From assembly GCF_002285905.1 (NCBI RefSeq), contig NZ_CP016305.1:62001-126000 (forward strand): a stretch of 64,000 bases of DNA, written 5' to 3'. The notes under the pieces are model-generated. The model was not told the DNA's origin. It did not search any database and worked only from the letters and a program-made list of their open reading frames with translations. The stretch comes from Rickettsia sp. MEAM1 (Bemisia tabaci) (GTDB lineage Bacteria > Pseudomonadota > Alphaproteobacteria > Rickettsiales > Rickettsiaceae). Positions 59,292-64,000 of the stretch are shown piece after piece (position 1 is the stretch's first letter; every line of letters starts with the position of its first letter). The position numbers and the translations under genes were made by a program.

Positions 59292-60041
59292 CTACCAATT
59301 TTTAAAACCATATGTGTAGCTATAGACAAATATAAACTGCAAAATCATAATTTGTACACAATATATATATATAATATTTCTGCTGATCCATTTTAAATTT
59401 ATAAATATTCTTTTTGAATAATTACTTATGATCATTAATATATATGTAGCTGTTAATAAGATAAGATCTAAAACTAAATCAAAATTTGAGGAATTAAGAT
59501 CACTAAAAGAAATAGTAAGCATGAACAAAGCTGAATGTACTAAAGTAATAAGAATTGTTACAAAACAACAAAGTTTTAGGCTTTTGGGTTCATGTTTTGC
59601 AATAAATCCAAGTATCATAATTGCAATTACAATCGTACCATAATCAATGATAGCCCAACTTATATACCATAATATTATCATTATAATAACATGGCAGTAG
59701 CCGCTATAGAAGAAACGAGTTAGCGACTTACGAAAACAATAAATATAGCACTGCCCTAAATAAATAGAGATTAAAATATTTGTGGTGATAAACTGCTTGA
59801 ATAATATTGTAGTGTAAATTTGTAGTAAAATACCCCATATTATTATTCGCAATTTTGGCTTATCATGAAAATTATAGCCAGCAAAAAAGCAAAAAACTGG
59901 CATAGCAGTACGACCAATTATTCGCAAAATAATAAGGTCAGGATATAGATACAAACCTATATGATCAATGATCATGGCTATGATTGCTAGAGTTTTTAGC
60001 AAATCTTGATAATTTGATTTATTTTTACTACTTTCTAACAT
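59292..60041 (-). CDS. TraX-family membrane protein
   Basis: The 249-residue protein has about eight hydrophobic segments and the TraX opening DLLKTLAIIAMIIDHIGLYL followed by GRTAMPVFCFFAGYNF. TraX acetylates F-pilin in E. coli; in rickettsiae and other bacteria the family probably acetylates a surface molecule. Its start overlaps the end of murJ by 14 bases, so translation may be coupled. Confidence 0.85.
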   Translation of the reverse strand: MLESSKNKSNYQDLLKTLAIIAMIIDHIGLYLYPDLIILRIIGRTAMPVFCFFAGYNFHDKPKLRIIIWGILLQIYTTILFKQFITTNILISIYLGQCYIYCFRKSLTRFFYSGYCHVIIMIILWYISWAIIDYGTIVIAIMILGFIAKHEPKSLKLCCFVTILITLVHSALFMLTISFSDLNSSNFDLVLDLILLTATYILMIISNYSKRIFINLKWISRNIIYIYCVQIMILQFIFVYSYTYGFKNW

Positions 60042-61545
60042 GCTTAACTACTTTTAATAAATAAGCTACACTAAAAAAGACTATAATCCCAATTGTAATA
60101 GTACCTCCTAATGCAAAAACTTTAATCAGCAAATATTCCGAATAAAAATATTCTAAGAAATAATGTTTTATTGAGCCAATCATAATAGACATAATTGTGC
60201 AGCATAATAAAACTTTAATACAAAAAGATTTTATATCCTGTTCTATATGTAGCATATTCTGCTTTTTAGTATAGCTATATAATAAACCTAAATTATACCA
60301 AGCTGCAATAGAAGTACCAACTGCAATACCGATATGCTTTAAAGAATCCATCAATAATAAATTCATGCTGGTATTAATTATTATTGAAAATAGAGTTATT
60401 TTCAGAGGTGTTTTAGTGTCAATATTAGCATAAAAAATGGGGGTTAGAATTTTTGCTAAAATAAAAGCAGGCAGCCCTAAAGCAAACGCAGAAATAGCCT
60501 CAGCCGTATTTGTAGTATCAAGGGAAGTAAAAACGCCTCTTTCGTAAATCACGTTAATGATAGGATGCGATAAAATTATAATTCCAAAAGTCGCAGGTAA
60601 AGACAAAAATAGCCCCATTCTAATTGCGTTATTCTGTACTTTCGTTGCAGCTACTATATCATTTGATTTATATATTTTTGATAATTCAGGTAATAAAATA
60701 GTTGAAAAGCTAGTGCCTATTATTGATAGAGGAAATTGATAAATTCGGTCCGCATAGGATAGTATGGATATAGCTCCCTCAATAAAGCTAGCAATAGATT
60801 GAGAGATAAAAAGGTTTAATTGCTGTACGCCTGAGCTAATGGTCGCCGGTCCCATATTAATTAAAAGCTTTTTTACATCTGGATCATTTGGCTTAAAAAT
60901 AAACGGAAAGCTTAAATCCGCTCTTTTAACGCAAACAAACATAAAAGAGACTTGTAATATTCCAGCAATTATTAAAGATAAGCTGATTGAAATGGTAGAC
61001 TCTGTATAATTATCCAACATTAATGTACAGACTATTACGCATATGCTTAAGATAACAGGTGAAAAAGCAAAAGCAGCAAAGCGTTTTACTGAGTTTAAAA
61101 TCCCACCTAACAAAGCTGTAAGTGATACAAATATTAAGTAAGGTATAGTGATTCGGCATAAGAATACTGTAAGCTCAAACTTCTCTTTTTTACCGTGAAA
61201 ACCAGGAGCTATAAATAGCATTAATTGCGGCATAAATATCTGCATTAATACTATTATAATTATTAATGAGAGTAGTAAAAGTGTAAAGACCTCACCAGAA
61301 AATCTACCTGCTGCTTTCTTAGAAATCAGCATTTTTTCATTATAAATAGGGATAAAGACATTTGATAATGCTCCCTCAGCAAAAATTCTTCTAAATAGAT
61401 TTGGTAATTTAAAAGCAACATTTATGCTATCACCCATTTGAGTAGAGCCGAATAATGATGCAATAAATTGCTCACGCACAAGCCCAAATATGCGAGAAAT
61501 TAGTGTAAAAAAGGCTACTACAATCCCTGATCTGAATAATGTCAC
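60028..61545 (-). CDS. murJ: Lipid II flippase MurJ (MviN)
   Basis: It moves lipid II across the inner membrane for peptidoglycan synthesis. The 505-residue protein has about 14 membrane helices and the start SGIVVAFFTLISRIFGLVRE, with GSTQMGDSINVAFKLPNLFR, the conserved loop of the MOP superfamily. ANIDTKTPLKITL marks a later loop. It is of normal length. Confidence 0.95.
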   Translation of the reverse strand: MTLFRSGIVVAFFTLISRIFGLVREQFIASLFGSTQMGDSINVAFKLPNLFRRIFAEGALSNVFIPIYNEKMLISKKAAGRFSGEVFTLLLLSLIIIIVLMQIFMPQLMLFIAPGFHGKKEKFELTVFLCRITIPYLIFVSLTALLGGILNSVKRFAAFAFSPVILSICVIVCTLMLDNYTESTISISLSLIIAGILQVSFMFVCVKRADLSFPFIFKPNDPDVKKLLINMGPATISSGVQQLNLFISQSIASFIEGAISILSYADRIYQFPLSIIGTSFSTILLPELSKIYKSNDIVAATKVQNNAIRMGLFLSLPATFGIIILSHPIINVIYERGVFTSLDTTNTAEAISAFALGLPAFILAKILTPIFYANIDTKTPLKITLFSIIINTSMNLLLMDSLKHIGIAVGTSIAAWYNLGLLYSYTKKQNMLHIEQDIKSFCIKVLLCCTIMSIMIGSIKHYFLEYFYSEYLLIKVFALGGTITIGIIVFFSVAYLLKVVKHVRK

Positions 61546-61846
61546 TGTTTTATAATACTATTGTTTTTATAAGTACGTCATTGCGAAAAGATGTTGCTTG
61601 GGTGAATCAATTTTTCCTCTGTTATCCCGTGGCGGCATTGCCCGTATAGATCAGTTTTCCAGTTGTCATCTCGCGACTTGATCGCGGGATCCAGTTAAAA
61701 ATATTAATAAGATTAGTATTTTTTATTATTTTTTGGATGCCGCAGGTACAAGCCACGGCATGACATCGAAAGTGCTTTTCGAACCACGCGGGCAATGCTG
61801 CCGCGGGATGACACCCATGCACCACCTTGGCAGGAATGACATAAAA
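61546..61846. repeat. Nested dispersed palindromic repeats between murJ and ppa
   Basis: Outer arms TATCCCGTGGCGGCATTGCC and GGCAATGCTGCCGCGGGATG enclose a family 1 repeat at 61,668-61,768 (GTCATCTCGCGACTTGATCG; AAGCCACGGCATGACATCG). One repeat appears to have inserted in another. No coding frame in this stretch. Confidence 0.8.
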
Positions 61847-62371
61847 CTAATTCTTAGCTCTCTCTACTCCCTCATTAATCAGGCTATCAGCTTTGGCTTT
61901 ATTTTCCCAGCTGGTAACTTTAACCCATTTACCTTTTTCTAAATCTTTATAATGCTCAAAGAAATGAACTATACGTTTCCTAAGCATCTCACATACATCA
62001 TCTAATTCTTTGATATGATCAAAGGTAATATCAAGCTTAGAGGTTGGAACTGCAATAATTTTCTCATCAAAACCCGATTCATCTTCCATCATCAATACCC
62101 CAACAGCTCGGCACTTAATTACTGAGCCAGGCACTACTGGATGATGCGATACAACAAGCACATCTACCGGATCACCATCATTAGAAAGAGTATGCGGAAT
62201 AAAACCGTAATTACATGGATAACTCATTGTAGTTTGCATGAAACGATCAACAAAAACCGCTCCTGATTCTTTATCAAATTCATACTTAATCGGACCACTA
62301 TTCATCGGTATTTCAATGATTACATTTATTTCGTCGTTATTTGCTTTTGCTTTAATTTTATCTATGAACAT
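61847..62371 (-). CDS. ppa: Inorganic pyrophosphatase
   Basis: It hydrolyses pyrophosphate and drives biosynthesis forward. The 174-residue class I enzyme has the signature [14 protein letters not shown] with catalytic Asp residues, [15 protein letters not shown] and [16 protein letters not shown] near the end. It is of normal length, with no lesion. Confidence 0.96.
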   Translation of the reverse strand: MFIDKIKAKANNDEINVIIEIPMNSGPIKYEFDKESGAVFVDRFMQTTMSYPCNYGFIPHTLSNDGDPVDVLVVSHHPVVPGSVIKCRAVGVLMMEDESGFDEKIIAVPTSKLDITFDHIKELDDVCEMLRKRIVHFFEHYKDLEKGKWVKVTSWENKAKADSLINEGVERAKN

Positions 62372-62417
62372 GTTTTATTTTTTTGTTATAATTGTTTTAT
62401 GTTATTGAATAGCTCAT

Positions 62418-62578
62418 TTGTCATTCCTAGCTAAAAGCGGGAATCCAGTCAATTATATTGTCATCCCGTGACTTGATCATGGGATCTTGTGCCATAGAAT
62501 GTGTCCTGAGATACCTAAGGTACAAGTGAGCTAGTATGACAGATTTTTTTCTAGATTCCCGCTTCTGCGGGAATGACA
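62418..62578. repeat. Nested palindromic repeat between ppa and ccmE
   Basis: Outer arms GTCATTCCTAGCTAAAAGCG and CCCGCTTCTGCGGGAATGAC flank an inner family-1-like GTCATCCCGTGACTTGATCA. The last 28 bases also encode the C-terminal end of CcmE. Confidence 0.75.
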
Positions 62579-62964
62579 GTATTCGGAGGTCGGTAATTCT
62601 CGTCATGTTTTGCAAGCAACTCCCTTGCTATAAACTTGCCATTTGATAACTTACCTATAGCAATAATGCCCTGATTCTCACGAAATAAGGCAGGCAGCAC
62701 TCCTTGATATAATATTTCTAAGTCTTTAATATTGTCTGTGATAACAAAATTTATTTTATCAGCCGCAATTTTATTTATTGAATCTACTTTAACTAGTCCG
62801 CCAACTCTTAGTTCTTTCCCCTGCGCTACTTCATTAATTTTTGATGGTGGCACGAAAAATACTATACTTTTTTCTAAATTATAAAGTATTATACTAACTC
62901 CTATTACTGCTGAACAAAAGCAAATAATGATAGTTATTAACCTATTTTTTGCTCCTTTTTGCAT
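62551..62964 (-). CDS. ccmE: Cytochrome c-type biogenesis heme chaperone CcmE
   Basis: It carries haem in the periplasm for cytochrome c maturation. The 137-residue protein has an N-terminal membrane anchor ([20 protein letters not shown]), the OB-fold domain ([14 protein letters not shown]) and the haem-binding His in [10 protein letters not shown]. The chosen ATG at 62,964 overlaps the end of ccmD by 23 bases. The last residues (TVIPAEAGI) come from a palindromic repeat that supplies the stop codon. Confidence 0.92.
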   Translation of the reverse strand: MQKGAKNRLITIIICFCSAVIGVSIILYNLEKSIVFFVPPSKINEVAQGKELRVGGLVKVDSINKIAADKINFVITDNIKDLEILYQGVLPALFRENQGIIAIGKLSNGKFIARELLAKHDENYRPPNTVIPAEAGI

Positions 62965-63067
62965 CAATATTTTTTTTCTCTTTCTTATAACTTATAAAGC
63001 TACTAACTAACAATACTCCCAGACTTAAAAAGGTAAATATATATGCTGCTAACAAATAATTATTCAT
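62942..63067 (-). CDS. ccmD: CcmD-like heme exporter subunit
   Basis: A 41-residue protein with one membrane helix ([20 protein letters not shown]) and a basic tail ([16 protein letters not shown]), the CcmD layout. CcmD helps CcmABC release haem-loaded CcmE. Its ATG overlaps the TGA of sco1 (TGATG) and its end overlaps ccmE by 23 bases, so the three are translationally coupled. It was found by reading the strand directly; it is too short for most gene finders. Confidence 0.75.
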   Translation of the reverse strand: MNNYLLAAYIFTFLSLGVLLVSSFISYKKEKKNIDAKRSKK

Positions 63068-63681
63068 CAGTTACTTTTTAAAAATTCCATAATTTCGCTA
63101 GGAGCAGAATCTAAATAAAAATGCTTTAGATATTTTCCATTTTTATCCATTAGATAAGTAAAAGAAGAATGATCTAACATGTAATCTTGGTCATTATCAT
63201 TTTCACTAGCAGCCTTAGCATAATAAACCTTAAACTTATCTGCTACTTCTCTTATTTGCTTCTCATTACCTGTAAGTCCAATAAATTTAGGATGAAAATG
63301 TTTTAAATATTCTTTTAATACCGCTGGAGTATCGCGGCTTGGATCAATAGTAATAAAAACTGGTACTATATCTATCTTATTTTCGCTTAAAATTTCCACC
63401 GCTTTTGTTATTTTATTTAAAGAAGTTGGGCATATATCAGGACAGCTAGTAAATCCAAAATATATAAGGCTTAATTTACCTTTTAATTCATCACTGCTAA
63501 ATATTTCACCATTTTGATCTATTAATTCAAAGTCACCACCGATTTCTGCGTTATCTTCATAAATATTTACCTGACCAGCAAGAGGCTTATCTGGAGTCTT
63601 TAAAGATAATAACAAATATAATGCTCCAACGCCTATTAATAGACTAACTCCAATAATAATTTTTATAACATTTGATTGCAT
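63067..63681 (-). CDS. sco1: SCO1/SenC copper-binding protein
   Basis: It delivers copper to the CuA site of cytochrome c oxidase. The 204-residue protein has an N-terminal membrane anchor ([18 protein letters not shown]), the copper ligands in [12 protein letters not shown] (CxxxC) and the His in [16 protein letters not shown]. It is part of the sco1-ccmD-ccmE cluster, a sensible grouping of respiratory maturation genes. Confidence 0.95.
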   Translation of the reverse strand: MQSNVIKIIIGVSLLIGVGALYLLLSLKTPDKPLAGQVNIYEDNAEIGGDFELIDQNGEIFSSDELKGKLSLIYFGFTSCPDICPTSLNKITKAVEILSENKIDIVPVFITIDPSRDTPAVLKEYLKHFHPKFIGLTGNEKQIREVADKFKVYYAKAASENDNDQDYMLDHSSFTYLMDKNGKYLKHFYLDSAPSEIMEFLKSN

Positions 63682-63699
63682 TTTTTATATCCTCAAATC

Positions 63700-64000
63700 T
63701 TATACAAGACCTAGTTTTTTAGGTTTAAAATATTTTACCCAAATATCTATTAGTAATTTAGTAATAATAATTGCTGAAAACATCGATGATATAATCCCGA
63801 TTGTTAATGCCACAGCAAAGCCTTTTATTGCTCCAACTCCAAATATATAAAGTAGAAAAGCAACAATCAGAGTAGTAAGGTTAGAATCTAAAATAGTAGC
63901 AAAAGCTGACTCAAAACCAGTTTTAATAGCATAAAGGTTGGAAGTTCCTTTATTTAGCTCTTCCTTTATTCGCTCGTAAATCAATACATTAGCATCAACA
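63700..64000 (-). CDS. secD: Protein translocase subunit SecD, C-terminal part (5' end outside window)
   Basis: The visible frame continues to the window's last base, so only about 100 C-terminal residues are seen. They contain VLIYERIKEELNKG, FATILDSNLTTLIVAFLLYI and GFAVALTIGIISSMFSAII, the SecD membrane region after the D-A-N-V segment. A start at 63,984 is internal. SecD uses the proton motive force to help protein export. Confidence 0.93.
   Translation of the reverse strand, partial: VDANVLIYERIKEELNKGTSNLYAIKTGFESAFATILDSNLTTLIVAFLLYIFGVGAIKGFAVALTIGIISSMFSAIIITKLLIDIWVKYFKPKKLGLV

Noticed and set aside
61622-61825. 67-codon frame in the murJ-ppa gap
   Set aside because: It is a translation of dispersed palindromic repeats.

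Overview
The window is AT-rich and dense with small palindromic repeats. It carries an unlinked 16S rRNA gene, a valyl-tRNA synthetase without the usual C-terminal arm, intact genes next to decaying ones, and many insertion sequences. Together these point to an obligate intracellular alphaproteobacterium of the genus Rickettsia (inference from gene content and repeat style; the species cannot be read from the sequence).

Layout. 1-6,400: tail of an unknown gene, cydA with no cydB beside it, an Rpn-family nuclease/transposase, a palindromic-repeat region, a universal stress protein, a TAXI solute-binding protein and a DUF2125-like protein. 6,077-8,829 (minus): the Fe-S assembly genes hscB-hscA-fdx. 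8,887-16,164 (plus): rnhB, an rpn relic, valS, a LicD-like gene, a gene split by a stop codon, and an intracellular PHA depolymerase. 16,250-23,068 (minus): GT25, a frameshifted GT10, rmuC, clpX, a GNAT acetyltransferase, and a hicA-hicB-queC cluster. 23,261-27,215 (plus): tRNA-His, an ABC exporter carrying an in-frame Rickettsia palindromic element, DUF2000, Nudix and an ankyrin relic cut by an IS256-like element. 28,573-30,663: relics of an S9 prolyl oligopeptidase and an iron/2OG-type dioxygenase. 30,924-32,598: the 16S gene and its promoter. 33,571-40,289 (minus): ntrY, pccA and pccB (propionyl-CoA carboxylase), with an IS200-type insertion in the last codon of pccA. 40,365-49,233: a strain-variable block with a possible effector, three near-identical IS256-like copies in the window as a whole, an older IS256 lineage, an IS6-like element, a degenerate pleD and a relic of a HpaII-like restriction enzyme. 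49,260-64,000: mostly housekeeping (uvrD, GT2, ygfZ, RMD1-like, rnd, PCu(A)C, alkD, ogt, a heme-oxygenase-like relic, TraX-like, murJ, ppa, ccmE, ccmD, sco1, secD), with two more IS200-type copies.

How the genes work together. Respiration and metal handling are represented by cydA, sco1, PCu(A)C and ccmD/ccmE; Fe-S biogenesis by hscBA, fdx and ygfZ; propionyl-CoA use by pccAB; surface glycans by LicD, GT25, GT10, GT2 and murJ; DNA repair by uvrD, rmuC, alkD and ogt. I did not see a convincing new multi-gene system. The most distinctive material is decay and mobile DNA: nested insertion sequences with a readable target duplication, a free-standing 41-bp palindrome matching the IS200-type right end at two gene-truncation points, a PleD whose receiver has lost its phosphorylation residues, a relic restriction enzyme with no methylase, and several genes carrying a single lesion. 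One small gene (ccmD) is easy to miss.
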